From contig NZ_JAOWCB010000002.1 in the NCBI RefSeq assembly GCF_026420845.1, positions 1 through 64,000 on the forward strand: DNA of 64,000 nt, given 5' to 3'. Positions within the stretch are counted from its first letter, which is position 1. Each line of letters opens with the position of its first letter. Made by a program: the position numbers and the translations under genes. Shown piece by piece: positions 9,516 to 19,802 of this stretch. The stretch is from Streptomyces sp. PR69 (GTDB lineage: Bacteria > Actinomycetota > Actinomycetes > Streptomycetales > Streptomycetaceae). The notes under the pieces were generated by a model. That model did no database searches. It was not told where the DNA came from and saw only the letters and a list, made by a program, of their open reading frames with translations.

Positions 9516-12500
9516 CAGCAGGCGTTCCCGTCGCCCGGTTCCGCCCCGGTCCCGGCGGAACCGTCAGGACCGGACCCGGTGTCGGTGACCGGCTGCCAGG
9601 AGACCTGGATGCGGGTGCCGGGGTGGGCAGCGAGGTAGGCGCGAATCTCGGCGTCGAGCTCGGCGACCGTGGTGGCCAGCGACACCTCCAGCCGGGTGGG
9701 CTCGATGAGGTGGACGGCACGCTGGCGACCGGCCTGTCCCGGGACGGCGGTCTGCGCGCCGCCCTGCCCGCGGGAGACGTCGTCCGGCGTGGAGGGCTGG
9801 TCCGGCGCGGGCGTCGAGGGGACGGAGGGCTTGCCGTGGTCGGTGAGGCTGATGTCCTCGGCGGTCGGCTCCGGTGTGACCGGTGCGACCGGGGTGCTGG
9901 GCTGGGCCGCCTGGGCAAGGCGGGTGGCCTCGCGCAGCAGCGCCATCACGGTGTCCGGGAGCCGGTCCAGCACGGGCACCAGCGAGACGGCCTGCTCGTG
10001 GTCGCGTGCGGTGCGGTGCACCTCGTCCAGGAACCTGGCCGCTCGCTCGCCTACGCCGCTCTCGCGTCCGACGAGGTCGCGGCAGACCGTGTCCAGCAGC
10101 GACCAGTCGGTGCCGCGCAGCGCGGCGGCCACTTCCGGGGCGTGCCGCAAGGCGCCCGCGATCTCCTCGTCGGTCACGTCGTACGCGGCGGCGGCCAGCT
10201 CCCGCACGCACGCGGCTGGTTCGGTGGTACGCAGTAGCCGGGCGACGAGGTCGGCGGCGGCCTTGGTGGACTTCAGGCGGGGCGCGTCGACGCCGCCGGG
10301 CCCGGTCAGCCCGAGGTGGGCGGCGTGCTGTGTCAGGAGGGTGCGCACTTCGCCGAGGGCCACGCGATGTTCCTCCGCAACCGCGCGCACGCCTTCGGCG
10401 AGCCGAGCAACGTTGCGGGCGAACAGGACCCGCGAGACGGTCCTGCCGAAGATCGTCCCGGCGCGGCCGAGCGCGGTGTGGAACTCATCCTCGGTGGGCA
10501 GTTCCACAGCCCTCAGGCCATACCCGGGGCCGATCCGCTCCAGATCCGGTGCCTTGGGCAGCGGCGAGGTCTGGTACACCCAGGTGCGGTCGTCGAGCAG
10601 GGCGTACGTGGCGATGATCAGGTTGCTGACGTGGCGGTCGAGGCCGGTGTAACCGAGGTCCTCGATCCACCGGCGGATGTCGTCGACGGACAGTTCCGGG
10701 CCGGCGTCGGGGGTTTCCGCAGCCTTCTTGTTGATGCGCAGGCGCCAGTCGGTGGTCACGTTCAGCGGCCCGTCGTGGACCTCACCGAGCTGGAGGGCGT
10801 GCACGATCCGGCGGACGACGGGGAGGTGCTGGCTGTCGACCACAACGCGCCGAGAGCCGTCCTCCATCGCCCTCGTGATCCATTCGAGCGTGGTCTTCAG
10901 CTCGCGGGTGGTGACGGCCTTGCGGGTAAGCCGCGGGTCGAAGTCGGGGTGCTTGGGATGGCGGGCGCTGAGGAGCCCGTCGGCGAGCAGGAGGAGGTTC
11001 CCCTCGAAGCCGACTGCTGGTTCGGGCCGGGTGCGAGTGAAGCCCGGCTGGAGCGAGATCAGGTGGTGGCTCTCGGGCACCTCGGCGCCCGCGGTGCCGG
11101 GCTCGGCCCTGTTGATGCCGTAGAGCTGGAGCAGCGCGTCGGTGAGCTGACTGGTCAGGCTGTCGCGGGACGCCTTGAGCTGGTTGCGGATCTGGACGCG
11201 CTCCTCGGCGGGGCGGGTCGCGGTGTGGTCGTCAAGCCGGTCACGCTCCAGCAGATAGTTGATCTTGAGGAGGCGGCCGAGGCTGCGGGCCTTCTGCTCG
11301 GACAGGAAGTGCGGCAGCCAAACGATCGTCGGTGCCGTCCTCCCTGCGCGCTTCATCCGCTCCACCCGCTGCACGTCGTCCATCGGCGAGCGGCCGTGGT
11401 CGTCGAAGGGGTAGTCGAAGACGAAGCGGATGTTGCCCTCGGTCTGCGGCGTGAACTCGGCGTCGGGAAGGTGCGGGTCGCGGACGTTGCCGAAGACGAA
11501 CTCGACCGTGCGCTTGGTGCCGCGCCAGACGACCGTCCGCTCGCACACGAACGCCTGGGCGTCGGGGATGCCCAGCGCCGCCCACAACTGGTCCTTGATC
11601 CACTGCCGGCGGTAGCCGTCCTGGTCGGCGACGCCCTGCACCTCTTCCAGCAGCGGCTCGACGTCCAGGTCGGACAGGTGCAGGTGGAAGACGGGGTCGG
11701 CGGGGTCGCCCTCGCTGCGCAGCTCGCCGTCGAAGCCCTCGGCCTGGAGCTCCTGCAGGCGCTTGACGGCGACGGCCCCCGCGTCCCCCACCCGGGTCCT
11801 GATGGTGCCGTGGTTCAGCGCGGCGAGCCGGCCACCGGTGAGCCGGGTCAGGGCGGGCACGTTGGGCGCGAGGGAGGCCAGCAGCAGCGTCTTGACCAGG
11901 CGCTCGTCGGTCTGGAAGCGCTTGTCGTCCGCCGAGCCGTACTTCGTAAGCAGGTGCTCGCGGACGCGGGCGTGGAAGCGGTGCGCGATCTCCGACTCCT
12001 TGCGGAGCTTCGCGGTGAACGCCTCACCGGTCCGTTCGGCGATCACGTCCCACAGGTCGCCGATCGGAACGAGCTGGCCGAGCCGCAGGTCGTCGCGGTG
12101 CCGCCGCAGCAGCTCCTGCACTAGCTTGAGACCGGTCCGCTCGCGCTGCAGCGCACCGGACAGATCGACCAGTACGTTGAGCAGCGCCGGGGAGAGCGGA
12201 TACAACGTGCGGAAGTCGTCCCAGCTCGCCTCGGTGCGCCCCTGCGCATCGAGCAGCACCTGCCGCACCTCGTCCCGCGACGACTCCACGAGCTTGAACG
12301 CGTCGTCGCGCGCCTGCTCCATGCCCGGACGGGGCGCGAGCACGCGATGCTTGATGATCTCGACGAGATTGCTGTCCTCCAGCTCCACGACGTCGATCCG
12401 GCCCGCGAGGTAGTCGACCTGCTGCTCCAGGTTCTGCACGTCGGCGCCTGCCACGTCGGAGCCGATGAGCTGGGACAGGTCGCGCTGGCGGGAGATGAAG

Positions 12501-13483
12501 GAGACGATCGGCACGGGCCGGCCGCTGTCGGCGGACTCGATCAGCTTGACCAGCCGCTGCACCTGGTCCCGGACGAAGTCCTGGTCTCCCATGTGCGCCT
12601 GGAGCCACAGGATCAGCTCGTCGAGGAAGAGGACGACGCCGTCGTAACCGAGCGACTGGGCGTGGCGGGAGACGACCTTGAGGCCGTTTTCCAAGGGGAT
12701 GAAGGACTGCGCGTCACCACGGGCGGCCTGCGTGTACGCGGCCATAGGCCCGGTCAGCAGCGCCGACACCAGCCGCTCCCGCTCCTCGCTGCCGGGCGGC
12801 GCGGCGAAGGCCCGGTCCAGCTCGGCGGTGCTCCAGCCGCCCGTACCGGGCAGGTCGGCTCCCCCGTCGATGCCCGGCAGGTCGTCCTCGTCGTCCTCGG
12901 CCCCGCCGCCGGGGATGGCCGCCGCACCGGCTCCGAGCCACTGCCGAAACTTGTCGTCATCGCCGAGGAACTTCCGCTGCCTGTCCGCGTCGGCGAGCAG
13001 CGCGTCCGACCGGTAGACGGCGGGGGTCGCCGCCTCCGGGTGCAGCTCCCGCACGGTGTGGACGTACCCGCCGAGCAGCGCCGAGTCGAGATCGGTCGAT
13101 CCGACCAGGTGGTACGGGATCATCAGGAACCGGCTGCCGCCCAGCCAGTCCCGGTGCTCGGCGACGACCTCCTTCAGCCCCCGCTTGTCCAGCGCCCCCT
13201 CGTGGCCGTTGAGCACAGCGTGCAGCACGGTGAGGAAGTGGCTCTTACCGGCACCGAACGAGCCGTGCAGGTAGGCGGCGTGCGAGTCCCCCGTACGAAC
13301 GGCCTTGGCGACGATGCCGAGCGCCTTGCGGAACGCCTTCTGCAACTGCTCGGTGACGACGTACTCCGCCACCCGCTCGTCGGCCTCGTGGAAGCCCTGG
13401 GAGAGATCGACCTTGAAATCGCCCGCGTGGACGTCCTCCTTGATGTCGATGACATCGCGGAGAAAGAGCTCGGTGGTCGACAT
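9515..13483 (-). CDS. pglY: BREX type 2 P-loop ATPase PglY
   Basis: A 1322-residue ATPase starting at ATG 13483 (MSTTELFLRDVIDIKEDVHAG). Walker A is GSFGAGKSHF (74-83) and Walker B is GVVLFLDELILWL (282-294), with a long acidic insertion at about 195-215. The C-terminal 100 residues become Pro/Thr-rich and end in a small mixed domain. PglY is the large ATPase of the Pgl/BREX-2 complex and the counterpart of BrxC in type 1. It is followed directly by pglZ. It does not overlap pglX: a 502-bp spacer lies upstream, so pglY probably has its own promoter there and heads a pglY-pglZ-brxD-brxHI operon. Confidence 0.92.
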   Translation of the reverse strand: MSTTELFLRDVIDIKEDVHAGDFKVDLSQGFHEADERVAEYVVTEQLQKAFRKALGIVAKAVRTGDSHAAYLHGSFGAGKSHFLTVLHAVLNGHEGALDKRGLKEVVAEHRDWLGGSRFLMIPYHLVGSTDLDSALLGGYVHTVRELHPEAATPAVYRSDALLADADRQRKFLGDDDKFRQWLGAGAAAIPGGGAEDDEDDLPGIDGGADLPGTGGWSTAELDRAFAAPPGSEERERLVSALLTGPMAAYTQAARGDAQSFIPLENGLKVVSRHAQSLGYDGVVLFLDELILWLQAHMGDQDFVRDQVQRLVKLIESADSGRPVPIVSFISRQRDLSQLIGSDVAGADVQNLEQQVDYLAGRIDVVELEDSNLVEIIKHRVLAPRPGMEQARDDAFKLVESSRDEVRQVLLDAQGRTEASWDDFRTLYPLSPALLNVLVDLSGALQRERTGLKLVQELLRRHRDDLRLGQLVPIGDLWDVIAERTGEAFTAKLRKESEIAHRFHARVREHLLTKYGSADDKRFQTDERLVKTLLLASLAPNVPALTRLTGGRLAALNHGTIRTRVGDAGAVAVKRLQELQAEGFDGELRSEGDPADPVFHLHLSDLDVEPLLEEVQGVADQDGYRRQWIKDQLWAALGIPDAQAFVCERTVVWRGTKRTVEFVFGNVRDPHLPDAEFTPQTEGNIRFVFDYPFDDHGRSPMDDVQRVERMKRAGRTAPTIVWLPHFLSEQKARSLGRLLKINYLLERDRLDDHTATRPAEERVQIRNQLKASRDSLTSQLTDALLQLYGINRAEPGTAGAEVPESHHLISLQPGFTRTRPEPAVGFEGNLLLLADGLLSARHPKHPDFDPRLTRKAVTTRELKTTLEWITRAMEDGSRRVVVDSQHLPVVRRIVHALQLGEVHDGPLNVTTDWRLRINKKAAETPDAGPELSVDDIRRWIEDLGYTGLDRHVSNLIIATYALLDDRTWVYQTSPLPKAPDLERIGPGYGLRAVELPTEDEFHTALGRAGTIFGRTVSRVLFARNVARLAEGVRAVAEEHRVALGEVRTLLTQHAAHLGLTGPGGVDAPRLKSTKAAADLVARLLRTTEPAACVRELAAAAYDVTDEEIAGALRHAPEVAAALRGTDWSLLDTVCRDLVGRESGVGERAARFLDEVHRTARDHEQAVSLVPVLDRLPDTVMALLREATRLAQAAQPSTPVAPVTPEPTAEDISLTDHGKPSVPSTPAPDQPSTPDDVSRGQGGAQTAVPGQAGRQRAVHLIEPTRLEVSLATTVAELDAEIRAYLAAHPGTRIQVSWQPVTDTGSGPDGSAGTGAEPGDGNAC

Positions 13484-13655
13484 CAGGCGATCATTCCCTC
13501 ACTGTGCTGGCGGCCGGCCCGGACAGCGCCCCCCTCAGGCGTTGGCGCAACGTCCATCTTGCCAGGTGGGTCCGGCAGTGGGAGGGGAGATCGCCACCGC
13601 TTCGGGGCAGGGCAGCACAGTGGGTGACCGTCCGCAGACGGATCGCCGGGCGCGC

Positions 13656-13806
13656 TCACGTGCGGTGTCCGGCGCGGGTGCCCGCCGGGAGATCCAGCTC
13701 CGCCCACACCGTCATCCCCGGCCCGGTGCGTTCGGTCACCCCAGGGGGAGACCAGAGCACCGACCAGAAGCAGGCTCCGGCCTCCGTTGGCGCCGTCAGG
13801 CAAAGC
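13656..13806 (-). pseudogene. remnant of a HATPase-type (anti-sigma-like) ATP-binding protein
   Basis: In the 502-bp gap between pglX and pglY the minus strand encodes two adjoining peptides in different frames: GANGGRSLLLVGALVSPWG, then VTERTGPGMTVWAELDLP. Joined, they resemble the C-terminal G2 box and final strand of the short Streptomyces HATPase (RsbW-like) regulators, which end in a GRGLxLV...WG...GKxVWxEL pattern. A 2-base loss near 13742 breaks the frame, and no N-terminal part is seen. I infer a decayed gene fragment left in the island. The rest of the gap (13484-13655 and 13807-13985) shows no convincing gene and probably holds the pglY promoter. Confidence 0.5.
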
Positions 13807-13985
13807 CAGGCCCTGAGCCCGCAAGCTGTGCATGTTCGCGACTCCAAGGACACCCGAATCCAGCCCCTGCTCGTGTCCCCCCACCGCCTGGTCGGCCTTC
13901 ACCGCGCACGCGTCCGGCACCGCCCGCTGAGTCACCGGTCGGCAGCTCGGAGGAGAGCACAGCGGCTCTCCCCTCTTGCCCTGTG

Positions 13986-16900
13986 CTACGCGTCGCCCAG
14001 CTCGGTCTGTTCGGTCGTCTCCCGGCGCTGTACGGCCTTCCGTCCACGCGTCTTCCGTACCGGACGCCAGTCCTTCATCTGCGCCTCGCTCACGCCGTGT
14101 GTGCGCAGGTACCGCTGGAACTCCGCCTCCAGGTCCTCGGCCGGCGAGCCCTCCCACTCGTCATCGTAAGCGCTGTACCACTGGTGTACCCACGGCATGA
14201 CCTCATGCAGTCCGGCTAGCAGCGGTACGAGCCGTTCGGCGCCCCAGGCATCGCTCCTCACGCGCGTCTCGATCAGTTGCGTGAGGGCCAATGCCTGGTC
14301 TTTGGGGTCCCAGCCAGCCCAGCCGAGCATCAGCGTGGAGTCGCTGTCCGGACCCGCCTCCGGGTAGGAGATGAAGCGTTCCTTGGGGACGTCGAGCTTG
14401 CCGCGGTGGATCCAGTAGGACTGCTTGAGGAAATCGGAGGACTTGTACTTGGTCGGCGGGTCGATGGCGAGCCTCGTGCCCGTACGATCTTCCTCTCGCT
14501 GCTTCTCCCAGACTTTCTCCCACTCGCGGCGGGTACGCAGGCCGGAGTCCTTGTAGCGCATCGCGGCGAGGTAGGGCACGTGCTCGTCGGCGATGATCTC
14601 GTTGAGGACCTGTGCGAGGGGGAGGTCCGGTTTCTTCAGGTGGTCGGCGGCGTAGAGGGCGGCGACCGAGGTGAAGTCGGGGTCGGAACCGAGCCGGTCG
14701 GCAACATTGTTGACGGTCAGCGTCCGGGGTCGGCGCATCCCCTCATGCATTTCAAACCACAAGTTCTCGTCCTCGCAGCGGTCCAACAGCCAGTTCCGCA
14801 GCGCGGCACGTTCCTTCTTCTCCCATGAGTCGGTAGCCCAACGCCGCTTGCACTCAGGGCGCTCGATGAGGGCGATGTCCTTGCGGCTGGTGATGAGGTC
14901 TATACGGGCCTGGACGATCTTCCGGTACCAATCCGGCCAACGGGTGGGGATCTTGGTGACGGGCTCCGAGCCGTGGCGCGTGAACCAGGCGGTCTCCACC
15001 TCCCCTGCTTCGACCTTCCGCGCGAGGACGATCTCGAAGGCGCGCTCACCGAGCCTGACCTCGGGGATAGTCTCAAGGTCGGCTGACGGGGTCCCGGTCC
15101 GAACGACCTCACGGTCGGTGAGCAGCCCGTAGAGCCCGTAGACCTGCCAGTCCAGTTCCTCTTGCAAGGCGATCATGCGGCGGCGGACCTTGGCGTGCAC
15201 GTCTCCCGCGTCATCCAACGCTTGCCGCGTAGGCACGGCAGTTGCGGCCACGGCCGAAGGCTCAGACTCGGCGAGCTTCTGCGCCTGAGCGTCGAGTACG
15301 CGGCCGAGGTGACGCGAAAGCTTGGCCGGGAGCGGGAACTCTTGCAGCTTGGTCCCAGTGAACTCATATCGGTCGATCCACGCTTCGGGGGTCCACCGAT
15401 TACCCCCACCACTCGAATTGTCAGTTCCTCCCTTGGCCTGACTGACCTGCTTCAGCCAGAAACAAGCCGCCGAAGAATTGAGCACGCCCAACAGCTTCAG
15501 GTGCTCATCCTCACCGGTCCCCTCGGGCAGCTTGATCACAGGAGCGGACTGCTTGAACACCTTCCCGCCCCGGTCCAGCACGAAGTGGTTGTGCGTCGCC
15601 ACGAACGCGAACGCAATGCCCAAGGGCACCGAGTAGCGTTCCGGATGCCAACGGCTCCACTCGTACCAGGTCAGCCCGATTTCCTCGTGCGTGCCGCCGG
15701 GCTCGCGGCGCAGCCTGAGCATGCTGCGCTGCGCCCACAGCAGACGCTCGGAAGCCGGGTCGGAGATGCTGGCAGACAGGTCGCGACCGTATGGGAACAG
15801 CGCCTCGGTCTCGGGTTCGAGGTCCCAGTCCCGGATGACGGTGCCCTCCACCAACGGCACCACCCGACTCGCCGCCACTCCGTGTCTGGTCCAGGTGCCC
15901 GGCGGAGCGAAGTACGCCTCGTCCGCACCCGTGTGCGCGGTGCGCCCGATCAGCTTCACGCGCGAGCCCAGCAGCTCCGCCCCCGCAGCGGTGAGCTGAC
16001 CGAACACATCGGAGGCGCCGCCGCCGCTCAGCGACCAGGGTGCCTCAGCGAAGTGAGTGCGGTCGAAGTCCGCCACCGAGACCCAGTCCGTCTCGCTGCC
16101 CGGCCGGTCGACGTACCTGACGATCTCCTTCCAGACCCGCCCTTCGGCAGCGTTTTCCGGCTGCTCCGGCTCTCCGCGTACACCCAGCACCGCCCGGATG
16201 GTCCTGCTGCCGCTGGGCACGCGGTTGCGCCCCACGAGAATGACCGTGGGAGTACCGTGCCCGGGAATATAGGCGCCCGAGGTGTCGATCACGTGCGACA
16301 GCTCGACCTCGTTCCGGAAGACCACCTCGATCAGGTTGCGTCCGAACTCCCGCTTCATGAAGGAGTTCGCAGTGATCTGCCCGACAAATCCACCGCCGCC
16401 CTGGCGCCCGCCCGGTCCCTTCACCGCAAGTTCGAACATGCGCTGCGCGAACGGCACCGACAAGGCGAAGAGACCCACACAGGCGTCGTAGCCCTTCTTG
16501 TAGTTCTCCTTCTCCTGCTTGTCCTTCACCGTGATGTACGGCGGGTTCCCCACCACCACGTGATACGACCCCCGCCCCAGCAAGTCCACCCGCTTCGCGT
16601 ACTCCCACACATCCTCCGTGGCGTACGCGTACGTCTCCCCCTCCTCGCGCCCCACCACCGACTCCGCGAACAGCGTGTCCAGGTCGGTCTGGATGCCGGC
16701 CGCTTCCCGGCCGTGCAGCAGTGAGTCACCCACGGCCACGTTGATGGGGAACGGCGGCGCGTCCGCGAGCCGCCGCGTGCCCGCCGCGCGCATCGCCGCA
16801 ACCAGGAGCCGGAAGCGGGCGATGCTCGCGGCGAAGGGGTTCTTGTCGCAGCCGTGGACGGACTCCAGCACCCGGCGGACCAGCGTCCAGTCGTCCGTGC

Positions 16901-17741
16901 CGGGTTCCGCCTGGCGCCACTTGTCCAGCAGGCGGTGGAAGATGCCGAGCAGGAAGTGGCCGGAGCCGCATGCCGGGTCGATGGTGCGCAGGCCGCGGCG
17001 CTCCCGGCCGTCGGGGCCGGTCCACACGGGGTTGAGGCCGAAGCCCTGCCCGTCGTCGGCGACCGCCGGTTCCAGGGTCAGGTCGAGGATGAACTCCTCG
17101 ACGAACTCGGGGGTTTGCAGCAGCGCGTACGTCTTGCGGGCATGCTCGCTCAGGTCCTGGTAGAGGTCGCCGAGGAAGCGGGTGTCCCACTCGGCGTCGG
17201 TGAAGTCGTAGCGGATCTCGCCGTCCGCGCCCCAGCGGCGCCAGAACATCAGCAGTTCCGTCGCCATCTCGTAGCCGGGGGTCAGTCCCCACAGCGGATT
17301 GTGCCGCTCGTCGAAGAGGCCGGCGGCCGTCTCGTTGGTGCTCGCCAGGTGGCGGAACGCCTCGATGAGCCAGTCGCGGTTGTTGTGGTGCGGGTAAGTG
17401 CGGAAGTGCGCCTCGTGCCGGGCCTCCGCCTCGGCGAGACGTTCACCGGGTCCGGCGAGGTACGGCTCGTCGATCAGGCCGTTGTCCTCGCAGAAGCGGA
17501 CGAAGACACAGCCCAGCACCCACGCCACTGCGGCCTGTGTGACACGCTCGTCGCGCCAGGCCGGGTAGGACAGGGCGGTACGCCGGGCCTCCTTCGCCTC
17601 GCGCCACTCACGGTCCAGGCGGGTGCGGAACTCTTCCTCGGACTCGCTGCGCGACCGCAGATCGTTCTCCAGGTCGACGACCAGCTTCTTCAGGTCCTTG
17701 AGCAGGCCCGCCTTGTCCGTGCCTGTAGTCGTCACCGTCAC
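13986..17741 (-). CDS. pglX: BREX type 2 adenine-specific DNA methyltransferase PglX
   Basis: A 1251-residue protein with the gamma-type N6-adenine methyltransferase signature: SAM-binding motif DPACGSGHF (255-263) and catalytic NPPY (399-402), followed by long target-recognition regions. PglX marks host DNA in BREX systems; in Pgl it is also part of the phage-limiting activity. The start is GTG 17741, preceded by AAGGAAG about 7 bases upstream, which fits a Shine-Dalgarno. No in-frame break or long homopolymeric G tract was noticed. It is transcribed divergently from the three-gene cassette that starts at 17896 and is separated from pglY by 502 bp. Confidence 0.92.
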   Translation of the reverse strand: MTVTTTGTDKAGLLKDLKKLVVDLENDLRSRSESEEEFRTRLDREWREAKEARRTALSYPAWRDERVTQAAVAWVLGCVFVRFCEDNGLIDEPYLAGPGERLAEAEARHEAHFRTYPHHNNRDWLIEAFRHLASTNETAAGLFDERHNPLWGLTPGYEMATELLMFWRRWGADGEIRYDFTDAEWDTRFLGDLYQDLSEHARKTYALLQTPEFVEEFILDLTLEPAVADDGQGFGLNPVWTGPDGRERRGLRTIDPACGSGHFLLGIFHRLLDKWRQAEPGTDDWTLVRRVLESVHGCDKNPFAASIARFRLLVAAMRAAGTRRLADAPPFPINVAVGDSLLHGREAAGIQTDLDTLFAESVVGREEGETYAYATEDVWEYAKRVDLLGRGSYHVVVGNPPYITVKDKQEKENYKKGYDACVGLFALSVPFAQRMFELAVKGPGGRQGGGGFVGQITANSFMKREFGRNLIEVVFRNEVELSHVIDTSGAYIPGHGTPTVILVGRNRVPSGSRTIRAVLGVRGEPEQPENAAEGRVWKEIVRYVDRPGSETDWVSVADFDRTHFAEAPWSLSGGGASDVFGQLTAAGAELLGSRVKLIGRTAHTGADEAYFAPPGTWTRHGVAASRVVPLVEGTVIRDWDLEPETEALFPYGRDLSASISDPASERLLWAQRSMLRLRREPGGTHEEIGLTWYEWSRWHPERYSVPLGIAFAFVATHNHFVLDRGGKVFKQSAPVIKLPEGTGEDEHLKLLGVLNSSAACFWLKQVSQAKGGTDNSSGGGNRWTPEAWIDRYEFTGTKLQEFPLPAKLSRHLGRVLDAQAQKLAESEPSAVAATAVPTRQALDDAGDVHAKVRRRMIALQEELDWQVYGLYGLLTDREVVRTGTPSADLETIPEVRLGERAFEIVLARKVEAGEVETAWFTRHGSEPVTKIPTRWPDWYRKIVQARIDLITSRKDIALIERPECKRRWATDSWEKKERAALRNWLLDRCEDENLWFEMHEGMRRPRTLTVNNVADRLGSDPDFTSVAALYAADHLKKPDLPLAQVLNEIIADEHVPYLAAMRYKDSGLRTRREWEKVWEKQREEDRTGTRLAIDPPTKYKSSDFLKQSYWIHRGKLDVPKERFISYPEAGPDSDSTLMLGWAGWDPKDQALALTQLIETRVRSDAWGAERLVPLLAGLHEVMPWVHQWYSAYDDEWEGSPAEDLEAEFQRYLRTHGVSEAQMKDWRPVRKTRGRKAVQRRETTEQTELGDA

Positions 17742-17895
17742 TCTTCGCTTCCTTCTCCCTGCACCGCGTCAGCGCCCCACCGCGTCCTGAGCGGACCGGA
17801 CCTCCCATCCTGCCGCACCCGCGCCCCCGGACCGCGGCCCAGGGGAGTCGCAATCCGGGAAAGGCCCGCGCGACCCTCCTGATCGACTCGTTAAA

Positions 17896-18414
17896 GTGAT
17901 CGTCGTGACGGCCTCGACACCCTCCGCGACCCAGCCGCCCGCGTTCGCGACGGCGAGCAGGAACCACTATCGCGCGGCTACTCTGGCCGCGGAGAGGGAC
18001 CTGCGGATATCCGCCGACCATCTGGCCGGGCTGGCCGCTGAGTGCGCCGTGAAGGCGATTCTCATCGACTTCCTCGGCTCCCGGCTCAACGCTCGGAACA
18101 TGCCGGAGAATCCGGAAGTAGAGGCTCTCTATCGTGTGGGCAACACTATGAAGTGGAAGAAACAGCACGGGCACCTCCCCGAGCTGTGGGAACACCTCAC
18201 CGCCATCGCCCACCGCCGCCGGGGAGGCGGATCGGGCGCGCTGTTCACGCAGCTCATATGGGAGAACCCGTTCGCCGGCTGGGACGTCGCGGACCGCTAC
18301 TGCGACGGCACCGCGATCACCGAGGCGGACATAGACCGGCACCTGAAGGCCGCGTACGCCCTCATCGCCGCCCATGAGCAGGCCGGCATCCTGGGAACGA
18401 GGACCCGCGCATGA
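17896..18414 (+). CDS. small helical protein, HEPN-like; first gene of a cassette nested in BREX-2
   Basis: A 172-residue, mostly helical protein. The N-terminal part, RDLRISADHLAGLAAECAVK (from about residue 35), resembles the first helices of HEPN-fold proteins. Near the C-terminus a GWDVADRYCDG segment is followed by DIDRHLKAAYALIAAHEQ. The textbook HEPN RNase motif (Arg, four to six residues, His) is not clearly present, so nuclease activity cannot be claimed. GTG 17896 is the annotated start. GTG 17905 is an in-frame alternative lying 7 bases after a TAAAGT -10-like hexamer (17892-17897), which would suit leaderless translation. The stop overlaps the next start by 4 bp, so the product is probably made with the ATPase downstream. 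Family assignment is tentative. Confidence 0.6.
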   Translation: MIVVTASTPSATQPPAFATASRNHYRAATLAAERDLRISADHLAGLAAECAVKAILIDFLGSRLNARNMPENPEVEALYRVGNTMKWKKQHGHLPELWEHLTAIAHRRRGGGSGALFTQLIWENPFAGWDVADRYCDGTAITEADIDRHLKAAYALIAAHEQAGILGTRTRA

Positions 18415-19802
18415 GCCGTTCCCGCGCGCGGTTCGACACCGCCTGGCAGGCCGCCCTCGACCATGCCCGGCAGGCCGCCGCACAGTTCGGCATGGACGTC
18501 GTCGTCACACGGGATGTGCTCGGTCGGGCCTGCCTGCTCATCGACGACCAGGGACGGCCCCTCGCGCACGACGACGCGAACGTCGTGGCCCTCCGTGACT
18601 CGTTCAAGGCCGCCACCCGCCCCTTCACTGGGCTCGAACCTCTGCTCTTCGGCGACAAGCTCTTCGCACCCGAGCTGTACTTCGATGCCGACGACCGCGT
18701 GGAGGTCAGCCCCCGGCAGGCCACGGGCACCGGGGTCGGCAGTGTCCACGCCCTGGAACGGACCGTCATCGGCACCGACTGGGCCCGGAGCGCCCCCGCG
18801 CCGAACGCCGGAGCGTCCCGCCGCCGGGACCGGCGGGTGGCGCTGTACGGCTTCAAGGGCGGAGTGGGGCGCACCACCGCCACCGCCGTCCTCGCCCGAT
18901 ACCTGGCCGGAACAGGCCGCTGCGTGCTCGTGGTGGACCTCGACCTGGAGTCCCCGGGCGTGTCCAACCTGCTGGAGGACGCCGCCGGCATCCCCCGCCA
19001 CGGCATCGTGGACCACCTCATAGAGGGCGGCGTCGGCAACGCCGACGGACTGGAGCTGGTGGCGCGCAGCTCCGCGCTGCCGTTCAAGGGCAACGGGGAG
19101 GTGTGGCTGGCACCCGCGGGCGGCTCACCGCTGGAAGGGGAGCCGTACGACTACCTCGCCAAACTGAACCGCATCTACAGCGACCTCGCCGGGCTCAACC
19201 CCGGTGACGGCGAACGGCCATTCGCCGCGCGGCTTGAAGAGGCCATCGCCGCCTGCGAGGACCAGGTGACCGAGCTGTCGCGGCCACCGGACGTCGTCCT
19301 GCTGGACAGCAGGGCCGGCATGCACGACATCGCGGCGGTCACCCTGACTCATCTTAGCGGGCTCGCACTGCTGTTCGCGGTGGACAACCCCTCCACCTGG
19401 GAGGGCTACCGCATGCTGTTCACACAGTGGCAGCAGCGTCCGGCCCTGGCGCGGGAGCTGCGGGAGCGGCTGCGGATCGTGGCGGCCATGTTCCACTCCG
19501 CCGGGGACGCGAAGCGGCTGCCCACCCTGCGCGACCGCGCCCAGGAGCTCTTCGCCTCGACGCTCTACGACCAGCTCGACACGGACGAGGACAGCGACGA
19601 GCTATACCACCCTCCCCTGGAGGACGACGACGCGCCGCACGCCCCCATTCCCATCCTCTTCGGCAACGACCTGGTGGGGCTGGACCCTTTGCGCAGCCGC
19701 GACTGGCCTGAGCTGCCCTTCGTCGAGGCCGCCTATCGGACGTTTACTACTACGGTGGAGCGTCTGCTGCCGAAATTGAACCCCGCCTCGGAGTCCTCAT
19801 GA
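18411..19802 (+). CDS. MinD/ParA-like ATPase with KGGVGRTT P-loop
   Basis: A 463-residue protein. The N-terminal 140 residues form a separate domain of unknown function. A SIMIBI-class ATPase follows: deviant Walker A FKGGVGRTT (148-156) with the signature Lys149, switch-like VVDLDLESPG (174-183) and Walker B DVVLLDSRAG (294-303). The KGGVGRTT form differs from the usual KGGVGKT of chromosome-partition ParA, having Arg where the P-loop Lys normally sits. Residues 360-440 are acidic and partly disordered. It overlaps the gene before by 4 bp (18411-18414) and the gene after by 4 bp (19799-19802), so all three should be made together. A switch or scaffold role that regulates a partner is inference; no defence function for this exact trio is known to me. 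Confidence 0.75.
   Translation: MSRSRARFDTAWQAALDHARQAAAQFGMDVVVTRDVLGRACLLIDDQGRPLAHDDANVVALRDSFKAATRPFTGLEPLLFGDKLFAPELYFDADDRVEVSPRQATGTGVGSVHALERTVIGTDWARSAPAPNAGASRRRDRRVALYGFKGGVGRTTATAVLARYLAGTGRCVLVVDLDLESPGVSNLLEDAAGIPRHGIVDHLIEGGVGNADGLELVARSSALPFKGNGEVWLAPAGGSPLEGEPYDYLAKLNRIYSDLAGLNPGDGERPFAARLEEAIAACEDQVTELSRPPDVVLLDSRAGMHDIAAVTLTHLSGLALLFAVDNPSTWEGYRMLFTQWQQRPALARELRERLRIVAAMFHSAGDAKRLPTLRDRAQELFASTLYDQLDTDEDSDELYHPPLEDDDAPHAPIPILFGNDLVGLDPLRSRDWPELPFVEAAYRTFTTTVERLLPKLNPASESS

Noticed and set aside
6801..9638. 945-codon plus-strand open frame opposite pglZ
   Set aside because: Antisense shadow of pglZ. The sequence is His/Gly/Arg-rich with no motif, whereas the pglZ frame has the phosphatase-superfamily features.
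13483..14157. 224-codon minus-strand gene between pglX and pglY
   Set aside because: Overlaps the pglX 3' end in another frame and is mostly low complexity. Only a short, frame-broken HATPase-like piece is convincing, and that is listed as a remnant.
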